Below are positions 12,256-22,627 of a stretch of 64,000 bases of DNA, piece by piece. The translations under genes were made by a program, and so were the position numbers. The notes under the pieces are model-generated. The model did not search any database, was not told where the DNA came from, and saw only the letters and a list, made by a program, of their open reading frames with translations. Source of the DNA: Sipunculus nudus (lineage: Eukaryota > Annelida > Sipuncula > Golfingiida > Sipunculidae); contig CM049306.1 in NCBI GenBank assembly GCA_026874595.1, positions 75,827,642 to 75,891,641 of the forward strand, in the 5' to 3' direction. Each line of letters opens with the position of its first letter. Positions within the stretch are counted from its first letter, which is position 1.

Positions 12256-13480
12256 TGACGTTTGAACGTATAAAAGCAAGATATAGACTATTGAAGCTAC
12301 TACACACATGGAAAAGTAATTTAAGCTATACCAGTTATTCAAAATAAACGCTGGTTATTAATATCTTAAAAAGTAGTTAGAGAATAATATCAATCATGAG
12401 TTATTCGTCTGCCTTTTTCAATTATGTTAAATGCACTTAAATGTTTATATGTATAGTTGTGTCTATTTTATGACTGATCAGTTATTTGAGATTAAATAAT
12501 GAATGAAATGTTTACATCGTTGGGCACTTGTGCTCACATGTCATGTTCATCTCTATACGATATCTTAAAAAGAGATTATTAATATACTCAAGTTTTATTT
12601 TTATTTATAAATCGGTTTATAGAAAAAAATAATATCCAGATCATATTTTCTTTTGCTATGAATTCCCCATTCTAACTGCTTGCTCCAATTTTTATTTATA
12701 AATCTGTTGATAGAAAAAAATAATGTCCAGTTCATTTATTCTTTTGCTATGAATTCCCCATTCTAACTGCTTGCTCCAGGGAAGTCTTTATTTGATGAGT
12801 TAATTATACTTTTGCAAAGCAAGATTTAGCATGTAATTCTCAATTTTCATTGATTCGTATGTTAGCAGCTGTACTCAACAGTTATAGATGGACTTATGAG
12901 GAGAACCAGAAAAAATTCAAAATAATTTAATTTAGGGCGATAAAAAGTCTTTATTCTTTGGTTTTAGGGGAACCTTTAAATGAATATAAATTTCTGAAAT
13001 GAGCGAGCAGACCGGTTATGCAAAATCGAGTTGGTGACCTTGCCCCACATTTCTCTTGAATTAATATAATCCTCGCGCTATAATCTGTAAATTCACAAAA
13101 TAAATAATACACATAATATATATCGTCTGACTTTAAAGTCTGCATTTACATTTTGTTTCAACTTTGTTCATGAGTTTTCAGTTGTTAAGTTGCACATCTG
13201 TACCCATTTACAACAATTTCACAATTTACAAATTGTCAGATCCTATATGAAGTGGAAAAAATGCAAAAAGTATATTTTTATATCTATAACCGTGGAGTCA
13301 TGTTTTATTAGTTTCCAGTCTGCAAATTATTTAATGTTTGGTTGAAACTACGAGTACATGTTTACAATAGTTTGAATGTTGTACTGGTCATCTAATACCG
13401 CTTTCTTTCATCCATTAATAACAGTATATATTTTTAATTCATTATTCTGAAGTTTAAGTTTGGAAAAAATTTACACTGCA
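11690..13480. other. Intergenic DNA with a 91-bp duplication and (TA)n
   Basis: No gene seen. A (TA)n tract lies at about 12221-12246. A two-copy tandem duplication of about 91 bp occupies about 12596-12777, with TTATTTATAAATC at 12601 and 12692 and AATTCCCCATTCTAACTGCT in both copies. Confidence 0.6.
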
Positions 13481-13481
13481 A

Positions 13482-13526
<45 letters not shown>
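13480..13526. repeat. (AT)n microsatellite
   Basis: An uninterrupted alternating AT tract of about 45 bp. The overlapping minus-strand ORF ending in repeated Tyr-Ile is an artefact of it. Confidence 0.95.
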
Positions 13527-13531
<5 letters not shown>

Positions 13532-14254
13532 GCAAGGTATCTACGAGCCTCCCCATTTGCAAAATCCTGGATCCGCCCCTGGGCCTACTACCTATTACGT
13601 AAGCGCTGTTTGTTATGACCTTGTATCCTGAATCTCTACACCAGAGGGGAGCACTGTATTTTGGTCCAATCAGATGAGACCCTGTGCTTGAAGACACAAC
13701 CTCTATGGTTGGCTGATATGGTCACATGATTAATAAAAAGCAAATATAAATGATGTTGGCACATTTTTAGGGGTTGAAGAGGCCATTCTGTATGAGCTAG
13801 ACACAAAAATTTTTCCATAAATATTTGTGGACCTCTTGACTGCATGTGAACAATGCCTGATTAAGACACACAACTGATGCGACAAGGAATTTACATAATT
13901 ATCAGGCCGTGTTGCCAGCAAGAGGTTTACCAGCCAAGCGAGGAATACACGGAGCAGCTGTTGTTACATTTGTTTTGAGTGACAGCTCATCACCTCGGCA
14001 ACAGTTTGAATAGGTCACAGTCTGTGGCATAGGCTCAGAGAGAATGATCCCACACGTGGTTTGCGCTTGTCCTTGTGTACATAGGATGCCCAGCGGGTGA
14101 GCTGTAATTCAAACAAAATGTAACAAAATTTGCTCCGTTCACACCTCGCTGGCTGGTTTCCCTTTTGCTAGCATACGGATACATGGCTACTCTAACATAG
14201 TTGTAATGTCATAATCAATTCGGTCGCAACATAGAGGGGGCAATAAATTTGACT
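13527..14254. other. Unannotated DNA upstream of MBD4
   Basis: It contains CCTGGATCCGCCCCTGG at about 13568-13584, a motif that looks like one end of a MITE (see 30955-31128). The GC-richer stretch at 13880-14160 is a possible place for the MBD4 promoter or 5' untranslated exon, but I see no decisive element. Confidence 0.35.
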
Positions 14255-14255
14255 A

Positions 14256-15614
14256 CTTTTTAGCCCTCAGCCCTTAGGCTGATGGGCTATTGTCGTAACC
14301 CAAGCTGTCCGTCCGTCCGTCCGGCGTCCGTTAACTTTTACCTTGTGAGCGGGATATCTTGAAAAGGATTCACCGTCAGAATTTTATTTCCTCGGTAAAG
14401 ATGTATATCGACAAAATCTCGGTCAAGTTCGAAGATGGGTGACCTTGACCTATTTTTCTACATTTTAGAGCTGATTATAGAAAAACACTTAGATGCTTAT
14501 AACTCAGGAACCATTTGGTGGATTTTCACAAAACTTACTATGGTTATTGGGACTGATAATCTGTACCTGCTACACAAGTTTGGTGGCGCCACCTACAATA
14601 TCTGATTTTTAATGAATTTTTATCGGATTTTTCAACTTTGGGCTTGTGAGCGGGATATCTCTAAAAGGATTCACCGGAGGAATTTTATTTTTTCAGTGAA
14701 GATGTATATTGACAAAATCTCAGTCAAGTTCGAAGATGGGTGACCTTGACCTATTTTTCTACGTTTTAGAGCTGATTATAGAAAAACATTTAGAAGCTTA
14801 TTTCTCAGGAACCATTGGCTGGATTTTCACAATACTTACTATTTTCATAGGGAGTGATGGTCTGTAACTGCTGCACAAAATTGGGGGCGCCACCTGCAAT
14901 TTCTGATTTTTAATGAATTTTTCTTGGATTTTTCAACTTTGGCCTTGTGAGCGGGATATCTCTAAAAGGATTCACAATTGGAATTTTATTTCTTCGGTGA
15001 AGATGTATATCGACAAAATCTCGGTCAAGTTCGAAGATGGGTGACGTTGACCTAATTTTCAAGGTCACAGAGCTGATAATAGAATAAAACTTAAAACGAT
15101 TGCATCAGTTATTCTGCAGTGAATTTATCTAAATTCCAGAATCTTCATATACATTGATCATGATTAGTTTAATCAACCCTGAAGACTTTTGACGCCACCT
15201 ATATCTTTTATCAAGGTACAAATCGTAACTGCAAGGTCCAGGAAGTTTTAACTTCACATGCTAACTGGTCTGCTATAGGTAGCACTCCTTATAATAAACT
15301 GCAGCATACTGCAGTATTGTTGCAGTTTCACTGTATTTTTTCATTGTTACCCATTATTATGCACAGTTGTGGATAGAGTTAGAGTAAGACCCATGGGACA
15401 TGTGTTGAGAATGACAGGCTAAATCTTTTAGTCTGACACTTAGCAGGGAATAAATTGTATAACCATTTGATATAGGATATTAAAATGCAGACATATTCTG
15501 GCAAATTCTTCATGCAAATTCAAAATTAGGTCTTAATGACCTACTTTTATGTGCTATGGCCTTAAAATATGTGTCAGATTCAGCTGAGCATCATGGCCCA
15601 TGGACCACCTGTTT
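14256..15614 (+). mobile_element. Repeat element with 301-bp tandem core
   Basis: It starts with a hairpin at 14262-14288 in which AGCCC pairs with GGGCT and CAGCC with GGCTG, followed by a (GTCC)n tract. CTTGTGAGCGGGATATCT recurs at 14342, 14643 and 14944, exactly 301 bp apart, giving about 2.5 core units. Each unit also has a GACCTTGACCTA-like box, and the first two close with a GGCGCCACCT box (GGTGGCGCCACC at 14582; GGGGGCGCCACC at about 14884). The 3' end, TTCAGCTGAGCATCATGGCC followed by CATGGACC, is of family A type, so the element looks chimeric. No ORF. Confidence 0.7.
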
Positions 15615-16290
15615 TTGTTTTTTTTTTTCTCCTTCAAAGAAAATAGATTAAAGGACCATTCAGATATTTAGTATAAGATATATCGCAAATAAATAAATTT
15701 CATGCAGATCAAATGCATGAAAGCTCACATTAATTGTGCAGATAAACACTTGTGATCAACATTACTTTATAATTGATGGTGGTCGTGGAACTCCTCTGTG
15801 GCCATGGATGTACACTTGTTCGGAACTGAACTTTCGGGAATTATACAAAGTGTGTCTAAGGGGGTCATTCCCATATTTCTTCATAAATCTAGAGATATAT
15901 CAAATTATGTTTTGAAGGGCCTATCATAACACCACCTGTAGGCAGCTATGATTGTGTATCAAGATCAAGGCATGAAGCAGTTTGTTACTCCGAATGAAGG
16001 CCTTCGGTCATCTGTACCTTTACATTTTCTGAGACTCATAAAGTCAGATATTACAAAATGTTCAGTTGTTCCTTGTCACAACAAACATAATTTTATTCTA
16101 GTAATAAAAATTAAAACGTGGTAAGTAGAGTTTGAAATAAACTGTTTCCTTATCTATATCTTATTAATTTACAAATCTGTAGACATATAATTCCTATGGC
16201 CTGTAGAAGAACATGTATGTATACCAGTCATCCAGAAGTAGAGAAGGATTATGTCATGTGATATTCATATGTTTCAGGTGCTGGTTTAAA

Positions 16291-16460
16291 ATGGAGTACA
16301 GTAACATTGGACCTGCTGTCTTGTCCATCTCTTTGCCTGCTGAGCTGCCAGGTTCTGATGTTTGCAGGCATGTGAGCAGCACTGAGCCAGCAGAAGCTGT
16401 GCTAAACCTTATAGCAGGTCCTGAGCCTGCAGTCATTAAAAAATCTGACTACTTGTCCAG
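16291..16460 (+). CDS. MBD4: MBD4 coding exon 1 (N-terminus)
   Basis: The ATG at 16291 has a good context (AAAATGG). A TTTCAG acceptor ends at 16277, so the exon probably begins at 16278 and a 5' untranslated exon lies upstream. It encodes 56 residues plus two bases of an Arg codon, starting MEYSNIGPAV and ending KKSDYLS, and rich in Pro, Ala and Glu. The donor is CCAG|GTATGA. The two leftover bases AG plus G from 18730 restore AGG, so the phase supports the join. No domain is recognised here. Upstream codons in the exon are open but lack another ATG, so 16291 is the best start. Confidence 0.75.
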
Positions 16461-17748
16461 GTATGAACTCACTAAATACTTTGATTAGTCTGTTAATTAA
16501 GCCTCCCCATAGCTGATCCCTGATGGAGGTTGGGGGGGGGGGGTATGGGCTTCAAGTTATCGCTTTGCGATTGCAAACAAGGAAGCCTTAGTTTTTTTTA
16601 TAGTGTTTTCAGTTTAATTTTTAGTAAAATTGATCTATCAAAGAATTTATTTTATGGATGAATATATTTTCAATATATAACTATTATTTCTCTTAACATA
16701 TATATAACGTATATATCCCCAATCCGCCCCTGTACCTACACCCCTGTCTAGATACAATATCATATTCCAGGGGCAGATTGCATCACTTATCTATTATTAT
16801 CACTTGAGGGATCATATAAAATTGTCAGACACAAATCATATAAAGATTTTGTAACATGAAGATACTATATATTCCTTTGTTACATGAAGTTATCATATCT
16901 TCATTAGTGTACACAACCCTGTATCCACAACTTTTCCAAGGATAATTTTCATTGACAATGGCCCGAATGATTAGCACAGACAGTAGTAGTATGAGCACCA
17001 AAATCCCAGAGAGATGCTGTCTTGAAATGAACTGAAGAAATTTAATATTTTCTTAGATAAAAAGATAAAAATTTGATCCATGGAAATACATGCCACTGGG
17101 CAACTGATAAAATTTTCCCTTGTCAAAGGTAGACTCATCTTTACCTACTGTCCAGTACAACTGATACTCTTGCAATCACAGTGTTTGGATGAGACTTGCT
17201 TGTTCAAACCTAAGCCCATGACTGAATTAAAGTATGTTTATGCCAAATTAGTGGTAATTTCTTGACTCTTTAGCAATTTATATTGGACAGATAAGAGTCA
17301 TGACCTTGGTTTTATGGAAAACTGCACTGCAGTATTCATCCTATTGCTACAACATATCTGTATAGAGCCATCTGTATTAACAGACAGTGAGTGAGGAATT
17401 AACAGGAAAGATTACATGTGGATGTACAAACCAAAGTGTTAATGCCAACTGTTATAACCGCCATCATTTCTTGCACCTCACCTGACTTGGTTGTCAATTT
17501 AAGTAATCTAGGACATGCTTTTTGTGGTTTGTAATTCAGCAAACATGCAGAGAGATTTACCAATATATTGAGCTATAATGTGATATTTGTGCACATGGTA
17601 GGTGTTCTTAAAATGTGTATAAACATGTTTTAAAATTGGTCTGGTCCAATTTAAATGATCACATACTTGTAGGCCTTGAGGCTTACTTAAATGTTGATGC
17701 AGTAATATCAGCATAACCTCAGAAAGTAAAAAAAAAACAAAGGTGTTA

Positions 17749-18085
17749 GGCCAAAAAAAATTAAAGGTATGGTTCTCAGGCACCGCCCGCATCAATTTAT
17801 AACCCCCGCATCAAAAATTTTTATTTTGATTTTCACTAAAAACTTTCCAATTTTGAGCTGCTGCCGCTCCGACATTTCTTTCAAGAAGATAAAACCATAC
17901 AATTTCCTTTGTTTTGTAGTGCTTTTACTTATATAGCAAAATAAAACTGTTATTTTCATGCTTTTCCCTTTTCATTTGACATTTTTATCGAAACATACAA
18001 AAAAAATTAAGCTTAAAAAAGCGCCCGCCCGCACTGATTCCTGAATAAAAGTGCCTGAGAACCATACCTTTTTTTTATTTTGGCC
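17749..18085. mobile_element. PIF/Harbinger-like MITE, 337 bp
   Basis: The ends are GGCCAAAA..AAAGGTATGGTTCTCAGGCA on the left (17749-17782) and its reverse complement on the right (18052-18085). TTA flanks both sides (17746-17748 and 18086-18088). A 3-bp TTA duplication with ends starting GG fits PIF/Harbinger MITEs, whose target duplications are TWA. No ORF. A degraded right end seems to recur near 32545-32590. Confidence 0.75.
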
Positions 18086-18389
18086 TTACTGTGTATGTGA
18101 ACATGATATCACTCCCTGGTAATTGTACCAGCTGTAAAGGATTCACATTTTAAAATTCCCATTTTCAATTTCATGTATATTCTATTCTTTCTGAATGGTA
18201 TACAGATTTAAGCTATAGGATCACTGCTCATGCTGATCTGCAGCTAAAATGGTACAAAGTATTATCATTTTCACTGAATGAACTTTATTTGTCACCCAGT
18301 ATCATGCTCAGTAACCCCCAGATTTGCATAAAATGAATGTAAGGCTCTTGTGCTTGTTGATCAGGTGACTGACAGACTGCAGCCACCAG

Positions 18390-18592
18390 TGTGATACTTA
18401 GCAGGGCACAAATTTATAATAACCATTAGACATTGAATGTTCAAACTTATTTTGCAGGGAGGTTATTGTAACTCTCCTTTTAAACCCTTGATTATTGGCC
18501 AGATAGGTCAATGTGATCCATATTATGTACTGTTGCCTTTAGTAGTTTGCCATATACAGATGAGCAACATGGCTCATGGGCCATTGGTTAAT
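18390..18592 (+). repeat. Family A 3' fragment
   Basis: Contains GGGCACAAATTTATAATAACC, then ATTGGCCAGATAGGTC and the terminal GATGAGCAACATGGCTCATG followed by GGCCATTGGTT, a diverged form of the family A 3' end. Confidence 0.5.
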
Positions 18593-18729
18593 GTAAATAA
18601 GATATATAATGTATAATGTTATATACGTGTACTTAGTAAATATTGTCTTCAACCAGATAACCAATTATGAATTGATTTTTATTATAGGGACTTTTATCAA
18701 ACTTTTGATTGCCATTAATTTTCATATAG

Positions 18730-18855
18730 GGGCGATCATACGTACACCCTGCTACCAATGGAAACTGATCCATCTCTGCCTGAGGGGTGGTCCCGCAAAG
18801 TAGTGCAGCGTGAAAATGGCAAGCATGCTGGCAAATATGATGTGTACATCTATAA
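18730..18855 (+). CDS. MBD4: MBD4 coding exon 2 (first half of the MBD)
   Basis: 126 bp between acceptor CATATAG and donor AA|GTAAGT. It encodes [20 protein letters not shown] followed by [20 protein letters not shown] and Y plus two bases of Asn. LPEGWSRK and AGKYDVY are the first strands of the methyl-CpG-binding domain. The Arg after the Trp-Ser and the Asp-Val-Tyr match residues that contact methylated CpG in this family. The fit to MBD2/3-type sequence (one residue more than human MBD4 after the Trp) is notable. An internal Met at 18758 could serve as an alternative start. Phase 2 in and phase 2 out match both neighbours. Confidence 0.9.
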
Positions 18856-19142
18856 GTAAGTCTTACCCCTTAATCCTTCTAAGCCCTGTTGTATGTAACT
18901 GACAGTGTTAAATGGTCAATATCTGTACTGTTTCTGTCAACTGCAACAGAACATTGACATTTTTAATCCAGCTACAAAACACATATAAGGGTACATGGGT
19001 CTGGAATTTCTACTCTGAACCTTATTTCACAATATAAAAGCAGCTACCAAGTAAATTAATAAAAATAGTGACTGAACAAAAAGGACAAAAGCCAAATTAC
19101 AGCCAGTTTTTAGCTCAGCTGACTATAAGTAAAAAATTCAGC

Positions 19143-19455
19143 ATAATGTTAGATGTCCCAACCTGCAGCCATTTTTGCACAGCGTCCATCTGTTTGTCTG
19201 CTGTGGGATGAAATTACTCATATCTCTACAGTGGTTTGACTTTTCCACATCAAATTTTGCTTGTGTATATATCTTGGATAGTTTCAAATAATAGGTGGCG
19301 CCACCTACAATCATGTTTATGTGGCAGAGATCCGTTCTAATATTTAACACATGTAACTCTATATCCCCTTGCCACTCAATCCATGCCTTACTACACCCGT
19401 CCTTCTCTGATTTTGGCGGATACACATAGTTGCTTGTCGACTACCCGTATTCTAG
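19143..19455 (+). mobile_element. Family H 3' fragment with intact terminal structure
   Basis: One core unit with GGTGGCGCCACC at 19294-19305, then TTTTGGCGGATACA at 19411-19424, a hairpin around ATAGTTG-CTTGT-CGACTAC at 19426-19444, CCGTATT and CTAG at 19452-19455, followed by T. The CTAG after a hairpin is the Helitron-like 3' signature. The 5' part is missing. Confidence 0.8.
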
Positions 19456-19783
19456 TTTTTAATAAAAATTATATTTGGGACAATTTGTAATTATTTTTAA
19501 TAAATAGTCAAACTCTTATATTATATGTTCTGCTTATAAGTTATATGGCCAAGTCAAAATCTGTTTGACAATAGCACTCCATTTGTTATTAAAATAAATG
19601 AAATCAATCCTCTTCCCTGTCTCCAAAGAAACTATCAAAATCATACATAAGCTAAACACCCACAACTCATAATACAGCTTATATTTATAACCACACAAAA
19701 CAAGCATGTGCCTCATTTCTAAATCATATTTTTTTATCATATATAACAGCTGAGCGCCGTGACCCATGGGTCCCTTGTTTTTT
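19456..19783 (+). repeat. Family A 3' portion
   Basis: Reverse complement of 1160-1460: it carries TTTTGACTTGGCCATATAAC read on the other strand and ends CAGCTGAGCGCCGTGACCCA followed by TGGGTCCCTTG. GACCCATGGGTC here is a perfect 12-bp palindrome. The next family A element begins immediately after. Confidence 0.8.
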
Positions 19784-21222
19784 GGCTCAGCTGACTTTCA
19801 TTCAGCTTAACTATAGCGATCACTGTTTGTCTTTTGTCCGGCTGTCTGTTAACAAGGCACAAATCATAACCTTTATACCTAGAAACTTCTCTCTGTACAT
19901 CCAGGGAGGTCCATGAAAAACTCCTTGGAAACCTGTAATTAGGTCTCTTTTACCAACATCCTTTGAGATACAGGGCTCGTAAGTAACCCCCCCCCCCCCC
20001 AGATAATAAAAGTAAAAATTTTATACAAAAACTCCAGTATCTGCATAAGCAATCTGTTGATCTTCATAATTCTTCGTATGCATATTGATCATGAAGTGTT
20101 TCATCAGTTCCTACAGACTGGTGGTGTCACCTGTATTTTCTTTAAAAATTTACACTTTTTTAGCTCAGCTTACTGAAAGTCATCTTAGCTATATAGCGAT
20201 CACTCTTTGTCTGTCCGTCTATCCGTCTGTCCCTTAACCAGGCACACATCGTAACTGCTGTACCTGGAATCTTCTAACTTGAAATGCTGGGAGGTCCATG
20301 AAAAACCTCCTTGGAAGTACCCCCCAGAATAACTAAAAATTTTATACAAAAGTGCTAGTTTCTTAACAAATAGTGCATTGATTGCCATGATTCTTTCATC
20401 AGTTTCATCAGTTTCTGCAGACCGGTGGCACCACGTGGACATTTTCAAATTTTTACGCATTTTCTCTCTATTTTTGAGACCTTCAAAGATGTGGTTGTCT
20501 GTTAATAGGGCACAAATCGTAACCATTGGACCTGGATTCATCTTACTTGACATCCAGGGAGATCCAAAAAAAACTCCTTGGAAACCTTCATTTAGGTTTC
20601 TGTTACCCTTATTCTGCGAGCTAAGGGGCTTTTAAATACCCCCCACCCCCCAGAATTATTGAAAATTTGATACCAAAGCAAGGCACAAATTATCATCATT
20701 GGATCTAGAATCTTCTAACTTGACATCCTGGAAGTTCCTTAAAAGTTCTCTTCAGACACCTGAAATAAGGTGTCTGTTACCCATATTCTCTGAGGATGGG
20801 GCTCAGAAGTACCCCCAGAAAAATTGAAAGTTTGATGCAAAAGGTCCAGTATCTGAACAACCAATGCATTGATAACCATGATACTTTGCATATTGAACAA
20901 GGAGTGTTTCGTCAGTTCCTGCAGACTGGTGGCGCCTCAAAAGTTCTCAACAGAAACCTGGAATTGGGTCACTGTGACCTATATTCTAAGAGTTTCTGGT
21001 ATGCTTGAGCACCCCAGAAATAATGAAAAAATACAAATTTCAAGATTCCTCAGGAAAGGCTGGTTGGATTGTCAACAATTTTGGAGTGCTTGTGGGTCTT
21101 AATGAACTTCAGCTTATATGCATGAACGATGATACCTACATTATCTTAATAGCCTGTGCAAGGGCATATTGTCAACATATGTCAGTGGGCTGAGCTTCAT
21201 GACCCATGGATCACTTGTTTTG
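19784..21222 (+). mobile_element. Family A element with tandem core units
   Basis: Starts TTGGCTCAGCTGACTTTCAT (a second start TTTAGCTCAGCTTACTGAAA lies at about 20162) and ends GGGCTGAGCTTCATGACCCA followed by TGGATCACTTG. The core block GGCACAAATCGTAACC..GGACCT..TCTTCTAACTT recurs at about 19855, 20240, 20512 and 20684, each with a CTCCTTGGAAACCT and a TTTGATAC/TTATACAAAA box. Two ends plus several cores suggest one element inserted beside or into another. ORFs here are incidental. Confidence 0.65.
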
Positions 21223-22216
21223 TCTATTTGATATTCCAAATGAAACGGTAGTCCGTTTACATGTTCAAATCGCAACTGTTGGACCTAGGATCTTCTAACT
21301 TGAAATCAAGGGAGGTCCATGAAAAATCTCCTTGGAACCCTGAAATATGGTCACTGTTACCCATATCATCCGAGCTATGGGGCTCTTAAGTATCCCCAGA
21401 AAAATAAAAAAATTTGATACAAAAGCTCCAGTTTCTGAAAAACTGATGCATTGATCTCCATGAATCTTGCATGCATATTGATTATGGTTTCCTGCAGACT
21501 GATGGCGCCACCTGTTTTTAAAATTAATTTACGCATTTTTCCTCTTTTTGAGACCTTCAAATGAAGTGGTTGTCCGTTAACAGGGCACAAATCGTAACTG
21601 TTGGACCTAGAATCTTTTAACTTGACACCCAGTGAGTTCTATGAAAAATCTCATTGGAAACTTGAAATAAGGTCACTGTTTCCATTATATTCTCTGAGCC
21701 ATGTCACCCTGCCTCCCCCCCCCCCCCCCCCCCCCCCGTCAAATTTGGTAACCATAACTTTTGAAGCTCTTCAGATTTTGTCCTCAAATTTGGTACACAA
21801 ATTGTTCCTACCAAGATCTTGGTCAAGTTCGAAAACAAGTGACCTTGACCAGGATCTTCAAGGTCAAATCAGCTGAATTATAGTTATTGCCTTGTGAACA
21901 TGAGAACTTTTGAAGGGCTGCATATATTCCTCCAAAATTTTAAACAGTTAATGTTCCTACCGAAAGTTAGGACGAGTTTAAAAACTGGTGACCTTGGCCT
22001 TCTTCTTAAAAGTCAAATCTGCCATAATGTAAAATTTTTGGGAATCCCATAACTTTTGAACTGCTTCCCATATCTCATTATGTCTTTATTGATACAACCT
22101 ATATGCAATGGGGGGAGACATCTATTTTTGCATTAGTGAAAACAAGCCATTCTTGTTTACCCATTTTTTAAGGTTCCTTGAATTCATGAGCATCATGAGC
22201 CATTGGCCACTTGTTC
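21223..22216 (+). repeat. Family A core units and 3' end
   Basis: Further core units at about 21266 and 21585 (CAAATCGTAACTGTTGGACC), a GGTCAAGTTCGAAAACAAGT block shared with the 301-bp repeat at 14.3-15.1 kb, and an ending GAGCATCATGAGCCATTGGC. A run of 23 C interrupts it at 21715-21737. Confidence 0.6.
21715..21737 (+). repeat. Poly-C run, 23 bp
   Basis: Uninterrupted C homopolymer; its length is prone to sequencing error. Shorter runs of C or G occur near 19988, 39846, 40122, 53861, 54624 and 58640. Confidence 0.9.
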
Positions 22217-22627
22217 ATATTCTGCAAGAAAGCAGAGTAAAGCTGAAAAAATACAGCTGAAATCTTGTATGCAGAGACTACTTTTAAAATAAATAGAAAA
22301 CCGACTGTATGGGGTAACTTAATATCATTCCTCCAGATTTTTCATCTACTTGGGGGGTAGAATCAGCCCTCGACAAAGTATAAAACAGGCAGTTGCATTT
22401 TGGCTATTTAGAAAATTACCATTATGACAAAAAACTATTAATTATTCAGGTTCATACAGTTTTTGTGCTACTTCAGCTTGCCAGTTGGGCCTCAAAATAT
22501 ATGGGTTACTTTGATATTATATACTAATGCAAGGATTTTATTCCTTTCAGACCCATAATAATTGTACTTCTATTTCAAATATATTTCTCTCAAACAGCCA
22601 ATTATTCAGAAGTTGTTATAATTGCAG

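Larger units (their letters stand above)
16461..18729. other. MBD4 intron 1
   Basis: 2.27-kb intron with donor GTATGA and acceptor TTTTCATATAG. It holds a G-run near 16532, a Harbinger-like MITE (17749-18085) and a degenerate family A 3' fragment (about 18390-18592). No other exon recognised. Confidence 0.7.
18856..22627. other. MBD4 intron 2, filled with repeats
   Basis: 3.8-kb intron with donor GTAAGT and acceptor TTATAATTGCAG. Nearly all of 19100-22216 is repeat sequence of families H and A in head-to-tail order; the pieces are listed separately. 22217-22627 shows nothing further. Confidence 0.8.
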
